Below the pieces are notes generated by a model. That model was not told the DNA's origin and did no database searches. It saw only the letters and a program-made list of their open reading frames with translations. From Ancylobacter novellus DSM 506 (GTDB lineage Bacteria; Pseudomonadota; Alphaproteobacteria; Rhizobiales; Xanthobacteraceae), in NCBI RefSeq assembly GCF_000092925.1, contig NC_014217.1, forward strand, positions 3,720,001 to 3,784,000: DNA of 64,000 nucleotides. Direction: 5' to 3'. A program made the translations under genes and the position numbers. Shown piece after piece: positions 25,106 to 36,999 of this stretch (position 1 is its first letter; the number at the start of each line of letters is the position of its first letter).

Positions 25106-26065
25106 TCAGAACGGGCTGTTGGGGAAGTAGAACTGCGCGGCGTTCGCCGGCGTCACGAGGGTCGAGCCGATGATGAAGCGGCCATAGACCGGCGTATCGG
25201 AGACGAAGCGCAGCGCGGTGATCTCCAGCGCAGTCGAGATGAGCGCCGGCGGATAGGTGACGTCGACCGGGATCTGCGGGTCCTTATCCATGACGCGCTT
25301 GATGATCTCCTTCATGCCGGCGCCGCCGACGATCCACATCTCCTTCTGCCGGCCGGCCTGTGAGATGGCCTCCAGCACGCCGATGGCCATGTCGTCGTCC
25401 GCCGCCCACACCGCGTCGATCTTCTTGTGCTTGGACAGGTAGTCCTGCATCACCGAGAAGGCCTTGTCGCGGTTCCAGTTGCCGTGCTGCATGTCGAGGA
25501 TCTCGATCCCCGAGCCGTCGATGGCCTTCCTGAAGGCATCCACCCGCTCGTTGTCGAGCGTGGTCGGGATGCCGCGCAGCACGACGATCTTGGCGCCGGG
25601 CTTGAGGTTGGCCTTGAAGTACTCGCCGGCCACGCGGCCGAAGGCGGTGTTGTCGCCGGCGACATAGAGGTCCTCGATGCCCGCCTGAGACAGGCCGCGA
25701 TCGACCACCGTCACCCATTTGCCGGCGTCCTTCACCGCCTTGACCGGGCTGGTCAGCGGCTCGGATTCGAAGGGCAGCACCACCAGCGCGTCGATGTTGC
25801 GGGTGGCCATCATGTCCTCGATGTCGTTCACCTGCTTGCCGACCGCGCCGGCGGTGGCGAGCACGAAGTCGAGGTTCGGATAGGTGGCCTTCAGCCGCTT
25901 GATGGTCTCCTGCGCGTGCCAGTTCAGCCCGCCCATGAAGCCGTGGGTGGCGGAGGGGATCGAGACGCCGATCACCGCCTTCTTGCCCTGCGCGAGCGCC
26001 GGAGCGGCGAGGCCGGCAGCCGCTACGCCGGCGGCAGCCGTCGCGAGAAAAGTCCTGCGTTCCAT
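25106..26065 (-). CDS. Sugar ABC transporter, substrate-binding protein
   Basis: This 319-residue periplasmic protein belongs to the ribose/galactose/inositol group (Peripla_BP_4). The N-terminus MERRTFLATAAAGVAAAGLA is an export signal with a twin-arginine flavour. VLPFESEPLTSPVKAVKDAG and VWAADDDMAIGVLEA are typical ligand-loop segments. ATG 26065 follows GGGAGGA. It is the last gene of a five-gene operon with a dehydrogenase and an isomerase, so the ligand is probably a polyol or unusual sugar taken up and oxidised inside. Confidence 0.9.
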   Translation of the reverse strand: MERRTFLATAAAGVAAAGLAAPALAQGKKAVIGVSIPSATHGFMGGLNWHAQETIKRLKATYPNLDFVLATAGAVGKQVNDIEDMMATRNIDALVVLPFESEPLTSPVKAVKDAGKWVTVVDRGLSQAGIEDLYVAGDNTAFGRVAGEYFKANLKPGAKIVVLRGIPTTLDNERVDAFRKAIDGSGIEILDMQHGNWNRDKAFSVMQDYLSKHKKIDAVWAADDDMAIGVLEAISQAGRQKEMWIVGGAGMKEIIKRVMDKDPQIPVDVTYPPALISTALEITALRFVSDTPVYGRFIIGSTLVTPANAAQFYFPNSPF

Positions 26066-26090
26066 TGTGTTCCTCCCGTTGCTTCCGCTC

Positions 26091-27084
26091 TCAGGCGGAT
26101 GATTTCTTCCCGCGTTGGAGAACCACCGCGAGCACGATGATGACGCCCTGGATCGCACCGTTGAGATAGGGCGAGACCAGGTCGGCAAGGTTCAGGATGT
26201 TGTCGATGAGGCTGAGGATGAGCACGCCCACCACCGTGCCCCAGACCCGGCCATAGCCGCCCTTCAGCGCCGTGCCGCCGATGATGACGGCGGCGATGGC
26301 TTCCAGCTCCCACAGCATGCCGGTGGAGCCAGAGGCCGAGCCGAGGCGCGGCACGTACATGATGGTGGCGAGGCCGACGAGCAGGCCGAGCAGCACATAG
26401 GTCGCGAGCCTGATGCCCTCGACGCTCACCGCCGAATAGCGCGCCACCTTGTCGTTCGAGCCGATGGCCTCGCAATAGCGCCCGAAGCGGGTATGGCGCA
26501 TGGCGATCTGCCCGGCGATGGCCACGAGCGCGAAGACGATGATCGGCCAGGCGATGCCGAAGAGACCCGAGTAATAGACCGGCCGGTAGAGCTGGCGCAC
26601 CGCGAAATCGAGGCTGATCGTGCCGCCATCCGCCAGCCACGTCACCAGCGAGCGGAAGATGCCCATCGTGCCGAGCGTGACGATGAAGGGTTCGATGCCG
26701 GCGCGCGTCACCAGCAGGCCGTTGGCGAGGCCGGCGGCGAGACCGACGGCGAGCGCCACGACCATGCCGGCGAGGATCAGCGGCACGCCGACGCCCATCG
26801 AGGGCAGCAGAGCGTTCATGGCGAGGATCATCACCCCGGCGATGAAGGCCGCCATGGAGCCGACCGACAGGTCGAGCCCGCCCGAGGTGATGACGAAGGT
26901 CATGCCCACCGCGATCATGCCGATGAAGGCCGAGCGCGCCAGCACGTTAGTGATGTTGCCGTGCGAAAGGAAATTGTCGTTGAGGAAGGCGCCGAGCGCG
27001 ACCAGAAGGATCAGCGCCAGCAGCGGGCCCAGCGCCGACAGGCTCGGCAGGCGGAAGGAGGAGGCGGGGCGGGAGGCGGCCTGA

Positions 27085-27092
<8 letters not shown>
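26091..27092 (-). CDS. Sugar ABC transporter, permease (RbsC-like)
   Basis: This 333-residue membrane protein has about ten helices and the ribose-type permease motif TSGGLDLSVGSMAAF (about residue 67). A conserved late loop, GSASGSTGMLWELEAIAAVI, precedes the last helices. It overlaps the ATPase gene by eight bases. It forms the channel for the sugar bound by the product of the 25106 gene. Confidence 0.92.
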
Positions 27093-28592
<1,500 letters not shown>

Positions 28593-28596
<4 letters not shown>

Positions 28597-29729
28597 AGCT
28601 TCACCCAGGCGGCGTTGCGACCCGAGGAGCGCACGCAGGCCTCGACGAAGCGCATGCCCGCGAGCCCGTCGGCAATCGTCGGGTAGGTCACTTCCGCCGG
28701 GATCGCCTCGCCCGCCTGCCGCGCGCGGATCGCCCGCGCCGCCTCGGCATAGAGGTTGGCGAAGCCTTCCAGATATCCCTCGGGATGGCCGGGTGGGGTG
28801 CGGGTCACGCGGGCTGCGTCAGGCACCGTACCGGGGCCGCCGCGGGTGAGGCGCTGCTTCGGCTTGCCGAAGGGCGTGAACCACAGATAGTTCGGGTCCT
28901 CCTGCGCCCATTCGAGCCCGCCCTTCTCGCCATAGACGCGCAGGCGCAGGCCGTTCTCGTTGCCCGGCGCGACCTGGCTCGCCCACAGCATGCCCTTCGC
29001 CCCGCCCTCGAAGCGCAGCAGCACATGGGCGTTGTCGTCGAGCGCGCGGCCGGGCACGAAGACGGAGAGGTCCGCCGCCAGCGCTTCCGGCGTCAGGCCG
29101 GAGACGAAGCAGGCGAGGTTGTAGGCGTGAGTGCCGATGTCGCCGGTGGCCCCGCCCGCGCCCGAGCGCGCCGGATCGGTACGCCACTCCGCCTGCTTGG
29201 AGCCGTGGCGCTCGGCGGGCTCGGTCAGCCAGTCCTGCACATATTCCACCTGCACCAGCCGGAGGCGGCCGAGCTCACCCGCTGCCACCATGGCGCGGGC
29301 CTGACGCACCATCGGATAGCCGGTGTAGTTATGGGTGAGGATGAACAACGCCTTCGCCTGTTCGGCGACGCGGGCGAGCTTCTTCGCCTCCGCCATGGTG
29401 GCGGTCAGCGGCTTGTCGCAGATGACGTGGATGCCGCGCTTGAGGAACTCGATGGCCGGGCCGGCATGCATATGGTTCGGCGTGACGATGGCCACCGCCT
29501 CGATGCCGTCCCTGCGCCGGGCTTCCTTCTTCGCCATCGCGACGTAGTCGTCATAGGAACGGGCGAGGCCGAGCGCCTCACCCGATTCCCGCGCCTTCTC
29601 CGGCGTCGAGGACAGCGCGCCGGCGACGAGCGTGAACTCGCCGTCGAGCCGCGCGGCGATGCGATGCACTGCGCCGATGAAGGCGCCGGTGCCCCCGCCC
29701 ACCATGCCCAAACGGATCGGCGGGCTCAT
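28593..29729 (-). CDS. Gfo/Idh/MocA family oxidoreductase of the sugar operon
   Basis: This 378-residue NAD-dependent dehydrogenase has a Rossmann motif GMVGGGTGAFIG (residues 8-19), the family lysine motif ICDKPLTATMAEA (about residue 100) and GDIGTHAYNLACF with the catalytic-region histidine. ATG 29729 overlaps the isomerase stop (ATGA). Homologues oxidise inositols, sugars or sugar acids. Pairing with a TIM-barrel isomerase and a ribose-type transporter resembles inositol and related polyol pathways, but the substrate is not proven. Confidence 0.9.
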
Positions 29730-30784
29730 CGATCCAGCCCCAGCAGGCGGCGATTGGCGGCCTTGTCGGTGCCGGCGGCGGCGAAGTCGTCGAACGCCTT
29801 CTCGGTGACGCGGATAATGTGGTGCTTGACGAAGGCCGCGCCCTCGCGCGCGCCGTCCTCGGGATGCTTGAGGCAGCATTCCCACTCGACCACCGCCCAG
29901 CCAGGGAAGTCCATCGCCGCCAGCTTGGAGAAGATGGCGCCGAAATCGACCTGCCCGTCGCCGGGGCTGCGGAAACGGCCGGCCCGCTTCAGCCAGGGCT
30001 GGTAGCCGCCATAGACGCCCTTGCGGCCGTTCGGATTGAACTCGGCATCCTTCACATGAAACATGCCGATCCGCTCGGCATAGATGTCGAGATGGTCGAG
30101 ATAATCGAGCTGCTGCAACACGTAGTGCGAGGGGTCGTAGAGCATCTTCGCGCGGGGATGCTGGCCGACCCGGTCGAGGAACATCTCGAAGGTGTCGCCG
30201 TCATGCAGGTCCTCGCCCGGATGGATCTCGAAGCAGATGTCGACGCCGCACTCATCGGCGAAATCGAGCAGCGGCAGCCAGCGGCGGGCCAGCTCGTCGA
30301 AGGCCTCCTCGACCAGCCCGGCTGGGCGCTGCGGCCAGGGATAGACATAGGGCCAGGCGAGGGCGCCGGAGAAGCTGACCATGGCGGTGAGGCCGAGATG
30401 CCGGGAGGCGGTGAGCGCCTTCCTCACCTGATCGACGGCCCATTCCTGCCGCGCCGCCGGATTGCCGTGCACACTCGCGGGGGCGAAGGCGTCGAACATC
30501 GCGTCATAGGCGGGGTGCACCGCGACGAGCTGGCCCTGCAGATGCGTCGACAGCTCGGTGACGACGGTGCCGTTCGCCTCGCCCTGTCCGGCCCATTCCT
30601 CGCACCAGCTACGCGAGGCGGCCGCCTTGTCGAGGTCGAGGATGCGCGGATCGTTGGTCGGCACCTGCACGCCGATATAGCCGCAACCGGCGGCCCACCG
30701 CGTGATCCCGTCCCAGCTATTGAAAGGCGCGTCGGCGCCGATGAACTGGGCCAGAAACAGGCCCGGTCCCTTGATCGTCCGCAT
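29726..30784 (-). CDS. Sugar phosphate isomerase/epimerase family TIM-barrel protein
   Basis: This 352-residue protein is of the xylose isomerase-like/AP endonuclease 2 fold. Metal-binding residues are visible in ICFEIHPGED (Glu), MLYDPSHYV (Asp/His), MFHVKDAEF (His/Asp) and AVVEWECC (Glu). It is the first gene of the operon and is preceded by two LacI-type operators. It probably isomerises or epimerises the keto product made by the neighbouring dehydrogenase. Confidence 0.88.
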   Translation of the reverse strand: MRTIKGPGLFLAQFIGADAPFNSWDGITRWAAGCGYIGVQVPTNDPRILDLDKAAASRSWCEEWAGQGEANGTVVTELSTHLQGQLVAVHPAYDAMFDAFAPASVHGNPAARQEWAVDQVRKALTASRHLGLTAMVSFSGALAWPYVYPWPQRPAGLVEEAFDELARRWLPLLDFADECGVDICFEIHPGEDLHDGDTFEMFLDRVGQHPRAKMLYDPSHYVLQQLDYLDHLDIYAERIGMFHVKDAEFNPNGRKGVYGGYQPWLKRAGRFRSPGDGQVDFGAIFSKLAAMDFPGWAVVEWECCLKHPEDGAREGAAFVKHHIIRVTEKAFDDFAAAGTDKAANRRLLGLDR

Positions 30785-30827
30785 CTTTTCCTCCCGACCG
30801 GGGCGTACCGGCCAACCGCTCTGTTCT

Positions 30828-30841
30828 TGTAATCGGTTGCA
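30828..30841. promoter_or_regulatory. LacI-type operator 1
   Basis: TGTAATCGGTTGCA matches the LacI-family palindrome TGnAAnCGnTTnCA in most positions. It lies 44 bases before the isomerase gene start. Confidence 0.75.
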
Positions 30842-30859
30842 TTCAGCGTAACGGAGTTA

Positions 30860-30873
30860 TGTAATCGATTGCA
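30860..30873. promoter_or_regulatory. LacI-type operator 2
   Basis: TGTAATCGATTGCA, centred 32 bases from operator 1 (about three helical turns), fits the same palindrome better. Both lie in the divergent region between the sugar operon and the LacI gene at 30941. Confidence 0.78.
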
Positions 30874-30940
30874 AGAGGGGTGCCTTGACGTCATGGCGAT
30901 TCGATTGCCATCCACCCTGCGGCGCGTCTAAGGAGAGGCA

Positions 30941-31936
30941 ATGCAGCACCAGAGGCCGAAGATCGTGGACGTGGCGCGGCTCGCCGGCGTTTCCACCGCG
31001 ACGGTCAGCCGCGTGCTCTCCAATCCCGAGATCGTCAGCGCCGAGACGCGCCGCCTCGTCGAGGAGGCGATCCGCCAGACCGGTTACCGGCTCAACCAGG
31101 CCGCGCGCAATCTGCGCATAAGGCGCACCGGCGGCGTGCTGGCGCTGGTGCCCAATCTGTCGAATCCATTCTTCTCGCAGATCCTCGCGGGCATGGCGGC
31201 GGTGCTGGCGCCGGCCGGCTACAATCTGCTCGTCGCCGACACGCGGGCGGAGGGCGGGCGCTCGATCCTCACCTATGCCGAGCCGAGCCGGGCGGACGGG
31301 CTGATCGTGCTCGACGGCACGCTGCCGGCGGAAGGCTTCGCGGGCCGCCTGCCGCTGGTGCTGGCCTGCGAATGGATACCCGGCATCGCCGCGCCGCGGG
31401 TGAAGATCGACAACCGCGAGGCGGCGATGATGGCGGTCGAGCATCTCATCGGGCTCGGCCACCGCAGCGTCGCCCATGTCGCCGGCCCGCGCGGCAATGT
31501 GCTGAGTGAGGCGCGGCTCGCTGGCACCGAGCAGGCGCTTGCCGCGCACGGATTGCCGGCGCCGATGGTCTTTCCCGGCGACTTCTCGCTGGAATCGGGC
31601 AGGCGCGCCGGCGCCGCCTGGCTGGCGCTACCGCCGCATGAGCGGCCCACCGCCGTCTTCCTCGCCAGCGACGCCATGGCCTGCGGTTTCATCGGCGAAG
31701 TCCAGCATCACGACGTGATGGTGCCGCGCGATGTCTCGGTGATGGGCTTCGACGACATCGAGCTGGTGTCGCACATGACGCCGGCGCTCTCCACCATCCG
31801 CCAGCCGCGCGAGGCGCTGGGCCGCAGGGCGGCGCAACGGCTGCTCGACCGGATCGGCGGCGACGACAGAGCCGACGACACCATATTGCCGGTCGAGCTG
31901 GTGCTACGCGGCAGCACCGCGCCGCCCGGTGGTTAG
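30941..31936 (+). CDS. LacI family transcriptional regulator of the sugar operon
   Basis: This 331-residue repressor has a LacI helix-turn-helix at residues 5-35 (IVDVARLAGVSTATVSRVLS) and a PBP-like sensor domain ending FDDIELVSHMTPALSTIRQP. It is divergent from the isomerase-dehydrogenase-transporter operon, with two operator palindromes in the 156-base gap, so it very likely represses that operon and itself. The inducer should be the transported sugar or a metabolite. Confidence 0.93.
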   Translation: MQHQRPKIVDVARLAGVSTATVSRVLSNPEIVSAETRRLVEEAIRQTGYRLNQAARNLRIRRTGGVLALVPNLSNPFFSQILAGMAAVLAPAGYNLLVADTRAEGGRSILTYAEPSRADGLIVLDGTLPAEGFAGRLPLVLACEWIPGIAAPRVKIDNREAAMMAVEHLIGLGHRSVAHVAGPRGNVLSEARLAGTEQALAAHGLPAPMVFPGDFSLESGRRAGAAWLALPPHERPTAVFLASDAMACGFIGEVQHHDVMVPRDVSVMGFDDIELVSHMTPALSTIRQPREALGRRAAQRLLDRIGGDDRADDTILPVELVLRGSTAPPGG

Positions 31937-31984
31937 GCGCGGGCGCGGCAAGACAATAGCTGCACAGCGGCCCTCGCCGGACGC

Positions 31985-33337
31985 TCAGGCGACGATCCTG
32001 GCCAGCGCGGCGCGGAAGCGTAGCCGCACGGCCTCGCGATCACGATGACGGCCGCGCTCGACCAGCTTCGTACCCCGGCGCCAGACGCAGTCGACGCTGC
32101 CCTGCGCCACGGCGAAGACCCAGCCGTCAAGCGCCGCGTCGCCCTGCCGACCTTCCAGCGCGGGATGGCGCATATCGAGGCTGACGATGTCGGCGGGGGC
32201 GCCGACCGCAAGCCCCACCGTCCCGCCCAGCGCCTGCGCGCCGCCTGCGAGTGCAGACTGGAACAGCGTCGCGCCGGTCGAGCGACCCTCGGCCATCGCC
32301 AGCACGTTGCGGGCGCGGCGGGCGAGGCGCTGGGAATATTCGAGCTGGCGCAATTCGCCGGCCGCGTCGATCAGCACGTTGGAATCACTGCCGACGCCAT
32401 AGGCGCCGCCCGCCGCGACGAATTCGGGCGCGGGAAAGATGCCGTCGCCGAGATTGGCCTCGGTGATCGGGCAGAGCCCGGCGATTGCGCCACTCCGCGC
32501 CATCCGCACGGTCTCGTCGGGGGTCATGTGGGTGGCGTGGATCAGGCACCAGCGGGAATCCACCGGCGCGCTGTCCAGGAGGTACTCGACCGGCCGCCGG
32601 CCGCTCCAGGCGAGGCAGTCCTCGACCTCCTTCATTTGCTCGGCGACGTGGATATGGACCGGGCCATGGGTGAGCGGCAGGATCGCGGCGATCTCCTCGA
32701 CCGTCGCCGCGCGCAGGCTGTGCGGGGCGAGGCCGAGCACGGCGTCGGGCAGCGGGGCGATGGCGCGCGCCGCCGATCCCATCAGCCGGCCGAAGCTTTC
32801 GACATCGTTGATGAAGCGCCGCTGGCCGTGGCTCGGAACCTGCCCGCCGAAACCGCTGTGAGCGTAGAAGACCGGAAGCAGCGTCAGGGCTATGCCGGTC
32901 GCCTCAGCCGCGCCGGCGATGCGGGTGGAAAGCTCGCCTATGTCGGCATAAGCGCGTCCATCGCGGTCGTGGTGCAGGTAGTGGAACTCGCCGACGCGGG
33001 TGAAGCCGGCCTCCAGCATCTCGACATAGGCCTGCGCCGCGATGGCCTCGACGTCCTCCGGGTCCATGCGGTCGACCGCGCGGTACATGGCCTCGCGCCA
33101 GGTCCAGAAGCTGTCGCCGGTCGGCCCGCGCACCTCGGTGGCGCCGGCGAAGGCGCGCTGGAAGGCGTGGCTGTGCAGGTTCGGCAGGCCGGGCAAGGCA
33201 AGCGCGTGGCGCTCGTCGCCGGGGGTGGGCGCGCTGCCGGGAACGAGCGCCGTGATGACGCCGTTCTCGATAGTGACGGCGACGTCCTTCGCCCAACCCG
33301 TTGCGAGGAAAGCGGATTCAAACCACAGGCGGGTCAT
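31985..33337 (-). CDS. hutF: Formimidoylglutamate deiminase
   Basis: This 450-residue amidohydrolase converts N-formimidoyl-L-glutamate to N-formyl-L-glutamate and ammonia, the fourth step of five-step histidine breakdown. Zinc-site motifs are LHSHAFQRAF (about residue 60), HIHVAEQ and GVGSDSNVLID. Length matches known HutF. ATG 33337 follows GGAG and discards 26 upstream in-frame residues. It is divergent from hutI, with a HutC box between them. HutG, which completes this route, is encoded at 36175. Confidence 0.93.
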   Translation of the reverse strand: MTRLWFESAFLATGWAKDVAVTIENGVITALVPGSAPTPGDERHALALPGLPNLHSHAFQRAFAGATEVRGPTGDSFWTWREAMYRAVDRMDPEDVEAIAAQAYVEMLEAGFTRVGEFHYLHHDRDGRAYADIGELSTRIAGAAEATGIALTLLPVFYAHSGFGGQVPSHGQRRFINDVESFGRLMGSAARAIAPLPDAVLGLAPHSLRAATVEEIAAILPLTHGPVHIHVAEQMKEVEDCLAWSGRRPVEYLLDSAPVDSRWCLIHATHMTPDETVRMARSGAIAGLCPITEANLGDGIFPAPEFVAAGGAYGVGSDSNVLIDAAGELRQLEYSQRLARRARNVLAMAEGRSTGATLFQSALAGGAQALGGTVGLAVGAPADIVSLDMRHPALEGRQGDAALDGWVFAVAQGSVDCVWRRGTKLVERGRHRDREAVRLRFRAALARIVA

Positions 33338-33385
33338 CGCGGCGTCGCTCCGGAAGGCTATGGACAAGAGGTTCGGCGTGCGATT

Positions 33386-33397
33386 ATGTATAGACAT
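33386..33397. promoter_or_regulatory. HutC box 1 (hutF / hutI)
   Basis: ATGTATAGACAT, an imperfect palindrome (half-site ATGTCTATACAT), lies between the divergent hutF and hutI starts. Three more copies occur near 39238, 43113 and 44982. Confidence 0.82.
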
Positions 33398-33435
33398 TAT
33401 TGCAGCCCCTGTCACCCATCGTCGAGGAGATGCCG

Positions 33436-34638
33436 ATGCGCTGCGACCGAGTCTGGCGAGGGGCGCGGCTGGCGACGCTCGACCCGGCCCGCGAGGGCCT
33501 CGGCATCGTCGAGGACGGGCTGATCGCCGCGGCCGGCGGGCGCATCCTCTATGCCGACGATGCGGCCGACGCGCCGGCCTTCGAGGCGACGGAGACCATC
33601 GATTGCGAAGGCCGCTGGATCACCCCGGGCCTGATCGACTGCCACACCCATCTGGTCTTCGGCGGGGATCGCGCGCATGAATTCGAGCTGCGCCTCGCCG
33701 GCGCCTCCTATGAGGAGATCGCCCGTCGAGGGGGCGGCATCGTCTCGACCATGAAGGCCACGCGCACCGCCACGGAGGCGGAGCTCGTCGCCTCCGCCCT
33801 TCGCCGGCTCGACGCGCTGATCGCCGAGGGCGTCACCACCATCGAGGTGAAATCCGGCTACGGCCTCTCGCGCGAGGCGGAGCTGAAGAGCTTGCGCGCC
33901 GCCCGCGCGCTGAGCGAGGCCCGGCCCGTCTCGGTCGCCACCACCTTCCTCGGCGCCCATGCTCTGCCGCCGGAGGCGAATGGCGACAAGGACGCCTACA
34001 TCGGCCAGGTCATCGAGATGCTGCCGGAAATCGCGCAGGCGGGGCTCGCCGACGCGGTCGACGCCTTCTGCGAAGGCATCGCCTTCTCGCCGGAGCAGGT
34101 TGCGCGCGTCTTCACCGCGGCGAAGGCGCTCGGCCTGCCGGTGAAGCTGCATGCCGACCAGCTCTCCAATCTGCACGGGGCGAAACTGGCGGCGGATTTC
34201 GGCGCGCTCTCGGCCGATCATCTGGAGCATACGGACGAGGAAGGCACGGCGGCCATGAGCGCTGCCGGCACCGTCGCCGTGCTGCTGCCGGGCGCCTTCT
34301 ACTTCATCCGCGAGACCAAGCTGCCGCCGGTCGACCTCTTCCGCCGGCACGGCACGAAGATCGCGCTGGCGACGGATTGCAATCCGGGCACCTCGCCGCT
34401 CACCTCCCTGCTGCTCACCATGAACATGGGCGCGACGCTGTTCCGGCTCACCGTCGAGGAATGCATCGCGGGCGTCACCCGCGAACCCGCCCGAGCACTC
34501 GGCCGTCTCGCCGATGTCGGCACGCTGGAGGCGGGCAAGAGCTGCGACCTCGCCATATGGGACATCGAGCGGCCGGCCGAGCTGGTCTACCGCATGGGGT
34601 TCAACCCGCTGCATGCTCGCGTCTGGAGGGGGAAATGA
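33436..34638 (+). CDS. hutI: Imidazolonepropionase
   Basis: This 400-residue amidohydrolase opens 4-imidazolone-5-propanoate to formimidoylglutamate, step three of the pathway. The metal motif [15 protein letters not shown] (about residue 65) and TDCNPGTSP near residue 313 are typical. ATG 33436, preceded by GAGGAG, is chosen over ATG 33430 and a longer TTG frame. It begins the hutIHGUD operon, immediately after HutC box 1, and its stop overlaps the hutH start. Confidence 0.95.
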   Translation: MRCDRVWRGARLATLDPAREGLGIVEDGLIAAAGGRILYADDAADAPAFEATETIDCEGRWITPGLIDCHTHLVFGGDRAHEFELRLAGASYEEIARRGGGIVSTMKATRTATEAELVASALRRLDALIAEGVTTIEVKSGYGLSREAELKSLRAARALSEARPVSVATTFLGAHALPPEANGDKDAYIGQVIEMLPEIAQAGLADAVDAFCEGIAFSPEQVARVFTAAKALGLPVKLHADQLSNLHGAKLAADFGALSADHLEHTDEEGTAAMSAAGTVAVLLPGAFYFIRETKLPPVDLFRRHGTKIALATDCNPGTSPLTSLLLTMNMGATLFRLTVEECIAGVTREPARALGRLADVGTLEAGKSCDLAIWDIERPAELVYRMGFNPLHARVWRGK

Positions 34639-36170
34639 GCGAGATCGTCCTGAAACCCGGCGCCGTCTCGCTCGGCGAGTGGCGCGCGGTCTATCGCGGT
34701 GCCCCGGTCGGGCTCGACCCCGCCTGCCTGCCGGCAGTGGAGCGCTCGGCCAAGGCGGTGCGGGACATCCTGGCCAAGGGCGAGCCGGTCTACGGCATCA
34801 ATACCGGCTTCGGGAAGCTCGCGACCGTGCGCATCGGCGATGAGGACCTCGCCACGCTCCAGCGCAACATCGTGCTCTCCCACGCCGCCGGCGTCGGTGA
34901 CCCCATGCCGGTGCCCATCGCCCGGCTGATGATGGCGCTGAAGCTCGCCAGCCTCGCGCAGGGCGCCTCCGGCATCCAGCCGGCGACGCTGGCACTCTTG
35001 GAAACCATGCTGGCCAGGGGCCTCACCCCCGTCGTGCCCTGCCAGGGCTCGGTCGGCGCGTCCGGCGACCTCGCGCCGCTGTCGCACATGACCGCGACCA
35101 TGATCGGCGTTGGCGACATCTTCGTCGGCGGCGCCCGCCTGCCCGCCGCGACGGCACTGGCCGACGCTGGCCTCGCGCCGGTCGAGCTCGGCCCGAAGGA
35201 AGGGCTGGCGCTGCTCAACGGCACGCAATTCTCCACTGCCAATGCGTTGGCCGGCCTGTTCGAGGCCGAGAACCTGTTCCGCTCGGCGCTCGTCACCGGC
35301 GCGCTGTCGACCGATGCGGCGCGCGGCTCGGACGCGCCTTTCGATCCGCGCATCCACGCGCTGCGCAAGCATGGCGGCCAGATCGAGACCGCCGAGGCGC
35401 TGCGCAGGCTGATGGCGGGCTCGGCGATCCGCGCCTCGCACCTCGTCGGCGACGAGCGGGTGCAGGACCCCTATTGCCTGCGCTGCCAGCCTCAGGTGAT
35501 GGGCGCCTGCCTCGACGTGCTGCGGCAGGCCGCGTCGACGCTGGAGACCGAGGCCAACGGCGTCTCCGACAATCCGCTGATCTTCGCCGAGGACGGGGTG
35601 GCACTATCGGGCGGCAATTTCCACGCCGAGCCGGTGGCCTTCGCCGCCGACATGATCGCGCTGGCCGTCTGCGAGATCGGCTCGCTCGCCGAGCGGCGCA
35701 TCGCCATGCTGGTCGACCCGGCGCTGTCGGGCATGCCGGCCTTCCTGACTCCGAAGCCGGGGCTGAATTCCGGCTTCATGATCCCGCAGGTCACCGCCGC
35801 CGCGCTGGTCTCGGAGAACAAGCAGCGCGCCTATCCCGCGAGCGTCGATTCCATCCCCACTTCGGCCAATCAGGAAGACCACGTCTCCATGGCCGCGCAT
35901 GGCGCGCGCCGGCTGGCGGGGATGGTGGAGAACGCGGTCTGCGTCGTCGGCATCGAATTGCTCGCGGCGGCACAGGGCTGCGACTTCCACGCACCCCTCG
36001 CCTCCTCGGCGGCGCTGGAGAAGGTGCGGGAGACGCTGAGGACCGCGGTGCCGCATCTCGACGACGACCGCCATTTCGCCCCGGACATGGAAGCCGCCAA
36101 CGCGCTGGTGCGCTCGGGCGCGATCGCCGCGCTGGCGGGCGACATGCTGCCGGCGATCAGCGGGGCGTGA
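34635..36170 (+). CDS. hutH: Histidine ammonia-lyase
   Basis: This 511-residue enzyme removes ammonia from L-histidine to give urocanate. A142-S143-G144 in [16 protein letters not shown] form the autocatalytic MIO cofactor, and [13 protein letters not shown] is a conserved active-site segment. Length equals typical bacterial HutH. ATG 34635 overlaps the hutI stop (ATGA). Strand and position place it second in the operon. Confidence 0.97.
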   Translation: MSEIVLKPGAVSLGEWRAVYRGAPVGLDPACLPAVERSAKAVRDILAKGEPVYGINTGFGKLATVRIGDEDLATLQRNIVLSHAAGVGDPMPVPIARLMMALKLASLAQGASGIQPATLALLETMLARGLTPVVPCQGSVGASGDLAPLSHMTATMIGVGDIFVGGARLPAATALADAGLAPVELGPKEGLALLNGTQFSTANALAGLFEAENLFRSALVTGALSTDAARGSDAPFDPRIHALRKHGGQIETAEALRRLMAGSAIRASHLVGDERVQDPYCLRCQPQVMGACLDVLRQAASTLETEANGVSDNPLIFAEDGVALSGGNFHAEPVAFAADMIALAVCEIGSLAERRIAMLVDPALSGMPAFLTPKPGLNSGFMIPQVTAAALVSENKQRAYPASVDSIPTSANQEDHVSMAAHGARRLAGMVENAVCVVGIELLAAAQGCDFHAPLASSAALEKVRETLRTAVPHLDDDRHFAPDMEAANALVRSGAIAALAGDMLPAISGA

Positions 36171-36174
36171 GGCG

Positions 36175-36999
36175 ATGACCCCCTCCTTCATCTCCGTCCA
36201 CCGCGGCACCGCGCCGCTCGTGGTCTCGCTGCCGCATACCGGCACCGACATCCCCGACGAGATCGCCGGCGACCTCGTCTCCGAGTGGATCGCCCGCAAG
36301 GACTGCGACTGGTGGATCGAAAAGCTCTACGATTTCGCCGCCGGGCTCGGCGCGAGCGTGGTGCGCACCTCGATCTCCCGCACCGCCATCGACGTGAACC
36401 GCGATCCCTCCGGCGTCTCGCTCTATCCGGGGCAGGCGACGACGGAGCTGTGCCCGACCACCACCTTCGACGGCGAGCCGCTCTACAGGCCCGGCAAGGG
36501 GCCGGACGTCGCGACGCGCAAGGCGGCGTATTTCGAGCCCTATCACGCGGCGCTGTCGGCCGAGATCGAGCATGCCCGCGCCACGCACGGCACGATCGTG
36601 CTCTATGACTGCCACTCGATCCGCTCGGTGATCCCGCGCCTGTTCGAGGGCACGCTGCCGCACTTCAATATTGGCACCAATTCCGGCGCGAGCTGCGCAC
36701 CCGAACTGCAGGCGGAGATCGAAGTGATCTGCGACGCCACCGACCTCAACCGCGTCAGCAATGGCCGCTTCAAGGGTGGCTACATCACCCGCCATTACGG
36801 CCAGCCGGAACGCGGCGTCCATGCCGTACAGATGGAGCTCGCCTGCCGTGCCTATATGGCCGAGCCGCTCGGCCCGGTCGACGCGGCGAACTGGCCGACG
36901 CAATACGACCCCGCCTTTGCCGCGCCCTGCCGCGCGGCGCTGATCCGCATCCTCGAGGCGTGCATCGCCTTCGCCCGCTCGCAAGGAGCCCGCTCATGA
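36175..36999 (+). CDS. hutG: N-formylglutamate deformylase
   Basis: This 274-residue zinc hydrolase of the N-formylglutamate amidohydrolase family splits formylglutamate into formate and glutamate, the last step after HutF. Conserved stretches are [14 protein letters not shown] near the start, LYDCHSIRS in the middle and [19 protein letters not shown]. It starts four bases after hutH ends and overlaps the hutU start. The formate released here could be another source for the cell's formate-oxidising enzymes. Confidence 0.95.
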   Translation: MTPSFISVHRGTAPLVVSLPHTGTDIPDEIAGDLVSEWIARKDCDWWIEKLYDFAAGLGASVVRTSISRTAIDVNRDPSGVSLYPGQATTELCPTTTFDGEPLYRPGKGPDVATRKAAYFEPYHAALSAEIEHARATHGTIVLYDCHSIRSVIPRLFEGTLPHFNIGTNSGASCAPELQAEIEVICDATDLNRVSNGRFKGGYITRHYGQPERGVHAVQMELACRAYMAEPLGPVDAANWPTQYDPAFAAPCRAALIRILEACIAFARSQGARS

